A stretch of 64,000 nt of DNA, taken from Paraspadella gotoi (taxonomy: Eukaryota; Chaetognatha). Shown in pieces: positions 55,525 to 64,000 of this stretch. Position 1 is the stretch's first letter; each line of letters begins with the position of its first letter. The notes under the pieces were generated by a model, which ran no database searches, was not told the origin of the DNA, and worked only from the letters and a program-made list of their open reading frames with translations. Made by a program: the position numbers and the translations under genes. The stretch is taken from NCBI GenBank assembly GCA_051294375.1, contig CM119265.1:1165539-1229538 (forward strand), read 5' to 3'.

Positions 55525-55742
55525 CTCGAGAGTGTCCCATTTATCGTTTATATACTAGAATTTAATTTTAACTTAATTTTTGATCTTAATATGTTTTTAA
55601 ATTTAAAAAACCTAATCCTAATATCAAACCATAATTCTAATCTCAAACCCTAATCCTAATCTCAAACCCTAATCCTAATCTCAAACCCTAATCTTAAACT
55701 CGAACCCCAATCTTAATCTCGAACCCTAAACCTCAGAAAGTT
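55525..55742. mobile_element. Telomere-like element inside the intron
   Basis: TCTCGAGAGTGTCCCATTT, AATTTAATTTTAACTTAATT, then CCTAATCTCAAACCCTAAT tandem motifs. Left half of the 1826-2128 family; the right end is not evident. It lies within the intron between exons B and C. Confidence 0.45.
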
Positions 55743-56142
55743 TTTTTGTGACTTTATATATTATATGAAATCAAGTCAAATCAAATAATATATTATATAT
55801 TATAGATTATTCCATAAATACAGAAATATGAATCTACTAGACAAATATAAGTCACATTTAAGAAAATTCTTTTTATTTCTTCTCGACATCGAATTCCGAT
55901 GAATTTTGTCCAAAAACAAAAAAAGCTTTTAGGTAAGATAACAGATGCGATAGTTGTCTATTGATTGGAATTGCATGATAGGTACTGGTATGGTAGTTCT
56001 ATTGGTCCTGATTCTGAGTGCGCATGGATAACGTTTAAGCCGAGCTGGATGAGGATGAGTATGATGGAATGTGGATGTGAATTAACTGCACGTGACGCGT
56101 CGTGTCTAATGGGACGCATGGACGGTGAGATCGCCAGATGAA

Positions 56143-56167
56143 NNNNNNNNNNNNNNNNNNNNNNNNN
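56143..56167. other. 25-N assembly gap (inside intron B-C)
   Basis: Exactly 25 Ns. Unlike the other gaps of this size, no duplicated block was recognised on its two sides. Confidence 0.99.
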
Positions 56168-56209
56168 CCATGCATCCATCCAATCCATCCATCCCTACCC
56201 TCAACTTAC

Positions 56210-56427
56210 CCACAATGGCCTGAGGGTGAGTCAAAGGCCTGATCCCGAAATGCCTCTCTGCCTTCAGCGGGCCCCACTCTCCAGCTGCGCAGTCGGGCAG
56301 CGGCATCGGAATGTCGCTCGACGTCGGCGCCGGGCGGGCGGAAGTGTCGGTCACCGGCCTCTGAGACGTATCCGTCTGTCTGTACATTTGTGGGTCCGTC
56401 GATAGTGGCGGAGTTTTAGAGATGGCG
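56210..56427 (-). CDS. Minus-strand gene, exon B (unrecognised protein)
   Basis: A 218-bp internal exon with good signals at both ends: acceptor CTGCCTTCCGCAG (56440-56428) and donor GTGG/GTAAGT (56209 downward). It is GC-rich against AT-rich flanks. It enters in phase 2 and exits in phase 1, giving 72 full codons that start AISKTPPLSTDPQMYRQTDT. They pass through a T/S/P-rich linker and the segment PLPDCAAGEWGPLKAERHFG, and end IRPLTHPQAIV. The first half looks disordered; the second half looks like folded sequence, with one Cys and one Trp. Phase matches both exon A upstream and exon C downstream, which chance would give in only about one case in nine. No domain recognised. Confidence 0.65.
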
Positions 56428-56708
56428 CTGCGGAAGGCAGAAATTTTTTTTTAATCAAAAACAATAAAACGTGTTACAGTAAAGGAAAGAGCGACGACAA
56501 TGCTAATAATAGAAATAAAAAACTACAATCAACATATCATCGAAGGAACGGAATCGAAATCAAATCGGAATCGAATATATATTTGTTGGTTTAGGATTTT
56601 TGTGAAAGATTCTTTCGTCGTCGTTGTCGTCGTCGTCGTTCGTTTTCAGCTGCGTCTCAGTATAAGCGTCATCACCATCTATCATCGTCATCATCACCAT
56701 TTATTATC

Positions 56709-56713
56709 ATCAT

Positions 56714-56771
<58 letters not shown>

Positions 56772-56772
56772 T
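56709..56772. repeat. (CAT)n microsatellite in intron A-B
   Basis: About 20 CAT/TCA units inside the 360-bp intron 56428-56787. Confidence 0.95.
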
Positions 56773-56787
56773 ATCACACATTCTCAC

Positions 56788-57146
56788 CCTCCTCTCCTCG
56801 GCGGCAGCGGCGGCGGACGTTCGATCCTAAATTTGGTGACGCATCTGAGTTTGAATCCGCGAGAGGCGCTGCCTTCGCCAACGGCGTCGTCGTCGTCTTC
56901 GTCGTTGTTGCAGCTGTTGTTGTTGTTGTTGTTGTTGCGTCGGTCGTCGAGTCGTCGTCGTCCGTCTCGGTCCGTCGTGCGTATCGCTCGTCGTTCACCC
57001 TTCGAGTTTGTTGCTTTTCGGTTCTTCTTCGATTCGTTACGTTCCTGTCTTGGTCGGTCATCATGTTTTCTTGGACATCTGGGCGTGGAACGGATCGTCT
57101 GTGTGGATGTGTCGTCTTCGTCGTTGTCGTCGTTCCGTGATTCGGT
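56788..57146 (-). CDS. Minus-strand gene, exon A (5' boundary uncertain)
   Basis: The minus strand is open for 119 codons from just after an in-frame TAG (57149-57147) to the donor GAGG/GTGAGA (56787 downward), exiting in phase 2. This is exactly what exon B requires. The N-terminal part is highly charged (RKHDDRPRQERNESKKNRK). It then has a poly-Asn and Asp/Glu stretch from AAC/GAC repeats, and ends in ASRGFKLRCVTKFRIERPP followed by PLPPRRG. The last 30 residues look genuinely coding. The repeats make the first two thirds less certain, and no ATG or good acceptor marks the 5' end. Two other frames, including a 127-codon one with its own start (57157-56774), also cover this DNA, but their exit phase does not match exon B. 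Confidence 0.45.
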
Positions 57147-57235
57147 CTATAGACCATCGTCGTTCTTCCTCCATCTTCACCTTAATCATTAGTCATTTGA
57201 TCACTGGTCACCTTTCATTTGAGAATTTAAATCCT

Positions 57236-57660
57236 TTTAACTTTTTTTTAATTGTCTCCGGTCATCATCATCATTCCATCACTCTATCATTCATCATCAT
57301 ACATCATTCGATCTTCAATCGATCATCAATCATCGTCGCGTCGTCGTACGGTCGGATGCGATCGTCCGTGGCATCTTTTTAGTCCAATTGAAGGAGTGTA
57401 TGAGAAAAAGAGAAAAGCAGAACAGAGCAAGGGACAGACAGACAGACAGAGCAGACGAGAGGAGACAGAGAAGTTAGAAGAGACGAGAGAAGGATTGCAG
57501 AAGGAGACTGAGTAGCGAAGAGACGAGAGAGTGATGTGGAGATGAGTGAAGGCGAGCGAAGGTCAGACCAGCCGGTGAAGGGAAGAGGAGGAGAGGAAGA
57601 GAAATGGGGAGTGAGAGAGAGAACTCTCTGGACGGACGAACAAGAGTTTGAAGAAAGAGA
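57236..57660. other. CAT/TCATC-rich and GA-rich DNA, no gene called
   Basis: 57260-57345 has ATCATCATTC repeats and 57400-57640 is purine-rich. Two frames of 87 and 143 codons here are compositionally biased and lack splice context. Confidence 0.5.
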
Positions 57661-58020
57661 AAAAAAAAAAAAATTGTGTGCAGAGGAAAGAAAAAACGTT
57701 TGAAGAAAAAGGAAAAAAAAGAATGAAAATAAAACAAGGAAAAATAAAAATGAAGCAAAAAGAAAAAAAAGGAAAGGAAAATAAAATTTTGGATTTTGAA
57801 ATGTCGCCAAAGAAATTTGAGAGTCAGGTCATATTGTGATTGTTAAGTTCGAAGATTTATTGTGACATAAAACAAAACAACATTGAAAGCTTTTTTCCAC
57901 TGTGGAATTATTTTGACACGTGTGAGGAAAAATCTCACAGTTCGACGTTGACATTTCGGGTGTGAAAGGAAAAATGAAAATACCGAATGTGAAAAGAGAA
58001 AAATGGAAAAAAATCATTTG
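57661..58020. other. A-rich DNA, no gene seen
   Basis: GAAAAAAGG-type A-rich sequence to 57790, then AT-rich DNA. Confidence 0.55.
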
Positions 58021-58035
58021 ATCAACTCTTCGATT

Positions 58036-58160
58036 TCTCTCTCATTCTCTCATTCTCTCTCCCTCTGTTCTAAAATTCTCTGTTCTCCTTTCTCTCTCTC
58101 TCTTCTCTCTCTCTCTCTCTCTCTCTTTCTCTTTTGCTCTCTATTTTCTCTGAAGTGTAA
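58036..58160. repeat. (CT)n tract
   Basis: CTCTCTCTTTCTC run of about 120 bp. Confidence 0.9.
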
Positions 58161-58602
58161 ACAAATTTTGAAGTTACTAAGTTTACCAAATTGGTCGCTG
58201 TTTTTATTTATTGTAGCTTTTGTCGTCGTTCGTCGTCCGTCGTCGTCATTTTCGTCTTCAAGTATCGACAGATTCTTTTTTTCTCTCATATCTCTCGGAG
58301 GACATTCAAAGCCGACAACAACACAACAACACAACAACAACAACAACAACAACGGACAAAAAACCAACAACATCGTAAACGACTATCGACAAAGTCTTTC
58401 TTCTCTCTCGAGTCTAATGAAAGAAAAAGGACGTCGTCGTCGTCAGGTCGTTGTGGTCGTTACTGGTCGTCGGTTCGTCGTTCGTTGTCGTCGTTGTCGT
58501 CGTTTGTCGTTTGTTCGTTGTTTGTCGTTGTCGTCGTCGTCCGTAGTCGTGCGGATACTCAACGTTGTCGTCCGTCTGGTTGCGTCAAGGGCAATATCGT
58601 AA
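58161..58602 (+). other. CGT/AAC-repeat stretch ending at a strong donor-like GTAAGT
   Basis: Open in two + frames. Includes (CAA)n at 58317-58353 and CGT repeats at 58432-58550. At 58595 GGGCAATATC/GTAAGTCG resembles a good 5' splice site preceded by about 25 bp of non-repetitive sequence. It might be the end of an exon whose body is a low-complexity linker; the evidence is weak. Confidence 0.25.
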
Positions 58603-58689
58603 GTCGAAATTTTCTCGAAAACTGAGAATTCACTGAAATACAATATACTATACATAATATAAATATATACATATATTTTATTATTTACC

Positions 58690-58917
58690 CCCTATCCTCT
58701 TCCTTCTCCCTTCTCCCTCACCCTCTCTCCTTCCCTCTTCTTCCTTTATATCTCTCTCTCTCTCCTCTCCTCTCTCTCTCTCTTCTCTCTCTCTGGCTCT
58801 CTCTCTCTCTCTTTCTCTCACTTCTCTCTCTCTCGTTCTCTCTCTTCTCTTCTCTCTCCTCTCTCTCTCTCTCTCTCTCGTTTTCTCTCGGGTCTTCTAC
58901 TTCCCCTTCTCTTTCCT

Positions 58918-58962
<45 letters not shown>

Positions 58963-59177
58963 GCTCTCTCTCTCTTCTCTCCTATCTCTCCGTCTACTTT
59001 CCCCCTTTTCTTCCTTTCCTCGGGTCCTCCTTCGCTCTCTCTCTCTCTCTCTTCTTTCTCTCTCTCTTTTTCTCCTCTTCTCTCTCTCTCTCTCTCTCTC
59101 TGCCCTCTCCTATCCCTATCTCTCTCTACCTTCCCTCTTTTTCTTTCCTTCCTCGTCACTCCCTCTCTCTCTCTCTT

Positions 59178-59224
<47 letters not shown>

Positions 59225-59356
59225 CTCTCTATCCCTATCTCTCTTACCTTCCCCCTTTTTCTTTCCTTCCTCTCCTCTCTCTCTCCTCTCTCTCTCTCTC
59301 TCTTCTCTCACTCTCTCTCTCTTTCTCTCACTTTCTCTTTTTTTCTCTCTATCTCT

Positions 59357-59399
<43 letters not shown>

Positions 59400-59450
59400 T
59401 CTCTACCTTCCCTCTTTCTCCCTGTATCTCCCTCCCTCCCCCCTCTCCCT
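58690..59450. repeat. Long CT-rich tract (about 760 bp)
   Basis: Almost continuous pyrimidine sequence made of CTCTCTC with a loosely repeated segment of about 150 bp (CTACCTTCCCCCTTTTTCTT, CTATCCCTATCTCTC). The minus R/E-rich frame is its translation. Confidence 0.9.
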
Positions 59451-59455
59451 CTCAG

Positions 59456-59631
59456 AATTCGAGTCTTCCCATTCGTCCGCTCTCTCTTCTTCCACTACGG
59501 TTTTGAAATTCGCTCTCAATCAACATCAAGTCCATCGTTTTCGAACGAGTGACGCAGCGCCAAGGCGACGATTCAGTTGGAAATTCCGAAGAAACTCAAA
59601 CAAGTCACTTCGCTTTTCATTTTCACTTTAA
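59456..59631 (+). CDS. Candidate 3'-terminal exon, unrecognised
   Basis: A very long pyrimidine tract ends CCCTCTCCCTCTCAG at 59455. The frame that skips two bases is then open for 57 codons to TAA at 59629-59631: SSHSSALSSSTTVLKFALNQ, HQVHRFRTSDAAPRRRFSWK, then FRRNSNKSLRFSFSL. The C-terminus is basic. The same DNA is also open in short minus-strand frames, so strand and reality are uncertain. No poly(A) signal follows closely; a G-rich minisatellite starts about 10 bp after the stop. Confidence 0.25.
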
Positions 59632-59639
59632 GAAGATCG

Positions 59640-60600
59640 GGGAAGATGGGGGGGGATCAGCGTGAGAGCGCGAGGGAAGGGGAACAGGTGATGGGAGGAG
59701 GGGATCAGGTAGTAGGGCGAGGGAGGGAACAGGTGAGGGGAGGGGAGGGGACAGGGGGATGGAGGGAGGGTATCAAGGTGAGTGGAGGAGGGAACAGGTG
59801 ACGGGAGGGAGGGGACATGTGATGGGAGGGAAGGGGAACAGGTGAGGGGTGGGAGGGGAAAAAGGGTGGGGGTGGGAGGAGAAACAGGTGGGACGTGGGA
59901 GGGTAACAGGTGGGGCCGGTAGAGAAGGTGAGGAAGAAGGGAGGGATTCAGGTGAGGAACAGGTGAGGGGGGTGGAGCGGGAACAGGTGGGGTGGGAGGG
60001 GAAACAGGTGGAGGTGGCGGAGGGGGAACAGGGGGTAGGATGGTAGAAGAAGGAGGGGATCAGGTGAGGGGAGGGAGGAACAGGTGCGGGGGCGTGGAGG
60101 GATCAGGTGAGGGGAGGGAGGGGATACAGCTGGGGTAGGAGGGGAGGATGGAAGCGAGGGGGATCAGGGTTGAGGGGAGGGAGGGGAACAGGTGGGGAGG
60201 GAGGGGAACAGGTGAGGGGAGGGAGGGGAACAGGTTGATTGCGGGAGGGAGGGGAATAGTGAGGGGAGGGGAGGGGAACAGGTTGAGGGAAGGAGGGTAA
60301 ACATGGTGGGGGTGGGGGGGAACAGGTCGGGGGTATGAGGTGAGGAGGAAGGGAGGGATCAGGTTAGTGGAGGGAGGGGGGAAACAGGGTGAGGGCGAGG
60401 GGAGGGAACAGGTGAGGGAGGAGGGGAAAGGTGACGGGGAGGTGAGGGGATCAGGTGAGGAGAGAGGGAGGGGAACAGCTGGTGGTAGGCAGGGGAGGAG
60501 GAAGGGAGGGGATAGGTTGAGGGGAAAGGGAGGGAACAGGGTGAGTTGTTAGGGAGGGGAACATCTGATGGCACGGGAAGATAGGCTAGAGGAAGAGAGA
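59640..60600. repeat. G-rich minisatellite, GGGGAACAGGTGAGGGGAGG units
   Basis: About 40 imperfect units of 20-28 bp over about 950 bp. Units have three or more runs of GGG/GGGG, so intramolecular G-quadruplexes are likely on the + strand. Most units contain CAGGTGAGG, which is both an E-box (CAGGTG) and a near-consensus 5' splice site. Open frames here are repeat translations. Confidence 0.9.
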
Positions 60601-60840
60601 GAGGGGGTAAGACTGTCCTCTGGGATGGAAACGAGGTCAGATTTGGGTGAATGTTCGGCCTTTATTTTTTCCGAAGCGTCTCATTTCGTCTTAAATCGGT
60701 TAATAAAGTTTATTTTTTATAATTTAAAAAATTAGGTTAAAGGTTAGGTAAAAAGCAATTAAGGTGAAAGATTAGGTTGAAAATTAGGGTGACAAGATTG
60801 AGAGGTGAAAGCTAAATTCAAGGATATTAAGGAACAGAAA
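60601..60840. other. Mixed DNA with telomere-like motifs, no gene
   Basis: 60720-60800 has AATTAGGTTAAAGGTTAGGT and AAAATTAGGGTGAC motifs, like the interior of the telomere-like family in reverse. No exon. Confidence 0.45.
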
Positions 60841-61190
60841 TCAGGAAAATAAAGCCTTTTGTTTCTTTTTTTTCTTTTTGTTGTTTTTGTTGTTTTTTTG
60901 TTTTTTTGTGATTGTTGTTACCATCTGTTGACCATCATTGTTTCCTATTGATAAACCCATTTTGTTTATCATATATACTTCTATTTTTCCGAAACTCTTG
61001 TTTACGTCGTCGTCATTCATCGTCGTCGTCGTCGTTGTTGTTTTCTCCGTTTTCATTTGTAGGAGATCACATATTCGTCGTCGTTCGGTCGTCGTAATTC
61101 TGTTACGTCTTCTTTGATTACGTCGTCGTCGTCATCGTCGTGGTCTTTTCTCGTTTTTCGTCGTCGTCGTCGTCGTGCCGTCGTTCGTCG
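60841..61190. repeat. TTG/TTTG-rich and (CGT)n tracts
   Basis: TTTTTGTTGTTTTTG runs at 60860-60925 and CGTCGTCGT repeats at 61005-61185. Confidence 0.8.
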
Positions 61191-62000
61191 CTTTCCATGC
61201 GCAGGCTTTTTCCTCCAGAGGTAAACTTCCGGTGACACAGAAGAACAAGAAGGAGAGAGAGAGAAAGAGATTAGAGAGAGGGAGAAGGGAGTGAGAGAGG
61301 GAGGCCGGAAAAGGGAGCAGATGGATGTGTAAGGAGGGAGAGGGAGAGAGGAAAAGAGGGAGAGAGGAGAGGAGGGAGATGGCGAGATGAGCGGATGAGA
61401 GGAGGAGGGAGAGAGGAAGGGAGGGAGAGGAAGTAAGAATGGAGGAAAGACGAGAGCAGAAGGGTATGTGTCAAAGATCTGGGTTGAAGGTTCTTATCAC
61501 AAACGATATTGAGTGCAAGCAAAGAGACTTGAAGCGTCACATTAAAGATAAAAGATATCCTCGGTGGGTGACGAAACAATTGATATAGAAGTTTTCGAAC
61601 TTTTGGTGTCAAGAAAAAGGTTTGATTGATTGAATTTGTAGTCGGGCATTGCCTAGGCATTCACCCCGCCTATAAGCATGACATCTTTAGTCCTGACCCG
61701 GTGGCTCATTGAGGTAAGCCATCAGCTCGATGAACCACTACGGGTCGGTTCAATCCCAGCCCAGGTACCTACCACTGCCGGCAGAGTGAGGACGGCCTAA
61801 GGCTGCCTTGGGGGGCGTAGCAAGCCTCAGCCTGCAGTTTCAAGCCAGGACCCGTTCCATGTCTGCTTAGCAGGGGTTGATAGAAGTATGGATAGTCATG
61901 CTTCTGCCTACTTAGCCCCTTATCCACAGATTGATTGATTGATGCCGTTGTATTGATAGATTGATTTTAAAAAAAATTTTGAATTTTAATATCTGAATAT
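61185..62000. repeat. Inverted block W, left arm
   Basis: Reverse complement of 63085-63942. Anchors are CCAGAGGTAAACTTCCGG (61215 and 63878), TCCTCGGTGGGTGACGAAAC (61558 and 63510) and the SINE at 61640. It contains GA-rich DNA at 61250-61450. Confidence 0.85.
61640..61950 (+). mobile_element. tRNA-derived SINE with (ATTG)n tail
   Basis: The A box TGGCTCATTGAGG (61702-61714) and the B box GGTTCAATCCC (61747-61757) are spaced as in a tRNA gene. The body that follows contains GAGGACGGCCTAAGGCTGCC and CCAGGACCCGTTCC. The 3' end is CTTATCCACAG followed by a short (ATTG)n tail. About 50 bp of shared leader (GTCGGGCATTGCCTAGG) precedes the tRNA part. Related to 3481-3605 and 63150-63455. Non-autonomous; it would rely on a partner LINE not seen here. 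Confidence 0.75.
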
Positions 62001-62316
62001 ATATAATCGTCATGTTTTTATAGTGTAATTGTTTTATTTTTACTTTTAATAGTGAGTTTAAAATACAAAGAAGGAGAAAGAGGAAAAAAATGTACCATAA
62101 AACATTTTTTTCTATTCGACCCATAACAACATTAAGAGGAGCGAGGAGGAGGAGAAGGAGGACGACGACGACGACGACGACGACGAGAGACAAATTCAAA
62201 TTCTGCGTTCTTTTTCAGGGATCGAAACGGGAGAAAACACGCACAAGAAAAAGACCAAGGAAAAGACAAGGAAAATTAACAACTGAAATATGAAGAAAAG
62301 AGAAAATCTCTCTCTC

Positions 62317-62347
<31 letters not shown>

Positions 62348-62884
62348 GTTTATCCAATCTTTTCATTCTCTCTCTCTCTCTCTTATTTCTGCTCAATTGA
62401 TTCCGTTTTTTTTGTGTTCCCTTTTTCCATTCATCATAAACTTTCTCTCAGCGATTTGCACTGTTTTCGTGTCCCATCATAGCGCAAAACGTTAATCACT
62501 TTATCATCTTTAATGACATTAGGGTCAATTATCTGACATTATCAGACACTACACATGTCATCATCATCATCATTTCATCATCATCATCATAAGCAAAGTT
62601 ATGTCATTTTGAAAGTTTTGAAAATTAAAAGATCTATTAATTTGATCAATCATCAACAATAATCAATCAAATCAAACATCAATCAAATCAAATCTATCCA
62701 TCCCATCCATCAATTATCAATCAATCAAATCAACATCATTGTCATCAATCAATTCATCATCATGAATAAACAAATCAATCAAAACAATCATCAATCAATT
62801 ATCAATTCAATCCATCAAATATTCAATCAATCACACAACCAAATCAATCAATCAATTCCCCCCAACCCCCTCCTCTCTCCACAG
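62001..62884. other. AT-rich, GAC, CT and ATCA-repeat DNA
   Basis: (GAC)n at 62160-62188, CT runs at 62308-62385, and (AATC)n/(CATCAT)n from 62555 to 62850. This is the loop of the inverted block and leads into the candidate exon acceptor. Confidence 0.65.
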
Positions 62885-63018
62885 CCTCCCCTCGATCGCT
62901 TTCGTCTTCCAGACGATCCGTACGCACAATCTCCTTTCTTCAAACTTCGATGGCCACAGACGGCCGGAGGAGATATCCTCTTCGAGATTTTGCGGAGCCA
63001 ACTCGTCGACGAGCGATC
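62885..63018 (+). CDS. Candidate exon cut by a gap, unrecognised protein
   Basis: The acceptor CCTCCTCTCTCCACAG ends at 62884. A frame open without interruption to the 25-N gap then encodes 44 residues of well-mixed composition: PPLDRFRLPDDPYAQSPFFK, then LRWPQTAGGDILFEILRSQL, then VDER. The GC content rises sharply at the acceptor, as expected for an exon. The 3' end is lost in the gap (63019-63043), and sequence after the gap is not coding. An alternative minus-strand frame is open too but has no splice signals. It lies in the loop between the arms of inverted block W. No family recognised. Confidence 0.5.
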
Positions 63019-63043
63019 NNNNNNNNNNNNNNNNNNNNNNNNN
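63019..63043. other. 25-N assembly gap
   Basis: Exactly 25 Ns between the two arms of inverted block W. Confidence 0.99.
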
Positions 63044-63084
63044 AAAATAAAACATTAGATTCGTTCTTTCCAAAATTAATATAG

Positions 63085-63131
63085 AAACAGAAGAATTCAT
63101 ATAGTAAAATTCAAATTGTTTTTAAATCAAG

Positions 63132-63165
<34 letters not shown>

Positions 63166-63942
63166 ATCTGTGGATAAGGCGCTAAGTGGGCAGAAGATGA
63201 CTATCCGTAACTTCTATAACCCCCTTTAGTAGCTAAGGAACGGGTCCTGGGCTTGGAACCAGGCTTGAGGGTTCGCCACACCCCCAAGGCGGCTTACGGC
63301 CGTCCTCACGCTTCCCGCAGGGTAGGCACCGGGTTGGGATTGAACCCGGTACCTAGTGGTCATGAGATGATAGCTTTACTCAATGAGCCACCGGGTCACG
63401 ACTGAATGTGTCATGCTTATAGGCGGGGTGAACCTAGGCAATGCCCGACTACAAATCAATCAATCAACCTTTTTTCTTGACACCAAAGTTCGAACTTCTA
63501 TATCAATTGTTTCGTCACCCACCGAGGATAATCTTATCTTTAATGTGACGCTTCAGTCTTTTGCTTCACTCAATATCGTTTGTGATAAGAATCTTCACCA
63601 GATCTTTGANNNNNNNNNNNNNNNNNNNNNNNNNNNNNNNNNNNNNNNNNNNNNNNNNNNNNNNNNNNNNNNNNNNNNNNNNNNNNNNNNNNNNNNNNNN
63701 NNNNNNNNNNNNNNNNNNNNNNNNNNNNNNNNNNNNNNNNNNNNNNNNNNNNNNNNNNNNNNNNNNNNNNNNNNNNNNNNNNNNNNNNNNNNNNNNNNNN
63801 NNNNNNNNNNNNNNNNNNNNNNNNNNNNNNNNNNTTTTTCTCTCTCTCTCCTTCTTGTCTTCTCGTCCACCGGAAGTTTACCTCTGGAGGAAAACAAAGC
63901 CTGCGCATGGAAGCGACGACGACGACGACGACGACGACGACG
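63085..63942. repeat. Inverted block W, right arm
   Basis: Reverse complement of 61185-62000; 225 Ns at 63610-63834 replace the GA-rich part. It ends in a (GAC)n run and 58 terminal Ns (63943-64000). Confidence 0.85.
63150..63455 (-). mobile_element. tRNA-derived SINE, minus copy
   Basis: On the minus strand the A box is TGGCTCATTGAG (63390-63379) and the B box is GGTTCAATCCC (63346-63336). The body is GAGGACGGCCGTAAGCCGCC and the end CTTATCCACAGATTGATT. Closest to 61640-61950, of which it is the mirrored partner. It differs from that copy at many positions and keeps the better B-box context (ACCGGGTTCAATCCC). Confidence 0.75.
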
Positions 63943-64000
63943 NNNNNNNNNNNNNNNNNNNNNNNNNNNNNNNNNNNNNNNNNNNNNNNNNNNNNNNNNN

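Noticed and set aside
59577-60552. G/E/R-rich + strand frames of 65-74 codons
   Set aside because: Translations of the G-rich minisatellite.

Overview
This is eukaryotic, almost certainly invertebrate animal, genomic DNA of low gene density. The evidence is GT-AG splice signals, phase-compatible exons separated by introns of about 0.36 to 0.8 kb, tRNA-type SINE copies, short terminal-inverted-repeat elements and a very high load of microsatellites. The phylum cannot be fixed from the window. Most long open frames are translations of simple repeats (poly-S/L, poly-R/E, poly-T/D/V) and are not genes.

The best-supported coding DNA is in three places. (1) 25.9-27.7 kb, + strand: a two-coding-exon gene for a secreted low-complexity protein with a signal peptide, Pro-Asp-Arg-Pro pentad repeats, poly-Ser, an acidic stretch and a basic tail. 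(2) 28.46-28.72 kb, - strand: a 3'-terminal exon whose protein resembles the C-terminal repeat of kyphoscoliosis peptidase/hillarin-type proteins; it converges on gene 1. (3) 55.28-57.15 kb, - strand: a chain of three exons whose splice phases agree, possibly with a further exon at 51.05-51.19 kb; the product is not recognised. Weaker single-exon candidates are at 3.96-4.09 kb (-), 59.46-59.63 kb (+) and 62.88-63.02 kb (+, running into a gap).

Layout: 0-2.3 and 7.0-9.6 kb are direct copies, each led by a 36-bp minisatellite. 9.7-10.1 and 11.2-11.5 kb are direct copies. 12.4-22.3 kb is a mosaic of CT/GA tracts and copied blocks (one inverted pair, two direct pairs). 22.3-25.8 kb is gaps, AT-rich DNA and simple repeats. 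25.9-28.7 kb holds the two convergent genes. 30.1-50.15 kb is a near-complete palindrome with arms of about 9.9 kb around a 25-N gap. 50.2-57.2 kb has microsatellites, a 25-bp minisatellite, a MITE and the three-exon gene. 57.4-61.2 kb is mostly CT-rich and G-rich repeats. 61.2-63.9 kb is another inverted repeat carrying a SINE in each arm.

Caution on assembly: four of the five 25-N gaps lie between two copies of a duplicated block, and the copies differ largely by single-base indels. Much of the large-scale symmetry is therefore probably assembly or gap-filling artefact, haplotype redundancy or fold-back long reads, and should not be read as biology before it is checked.
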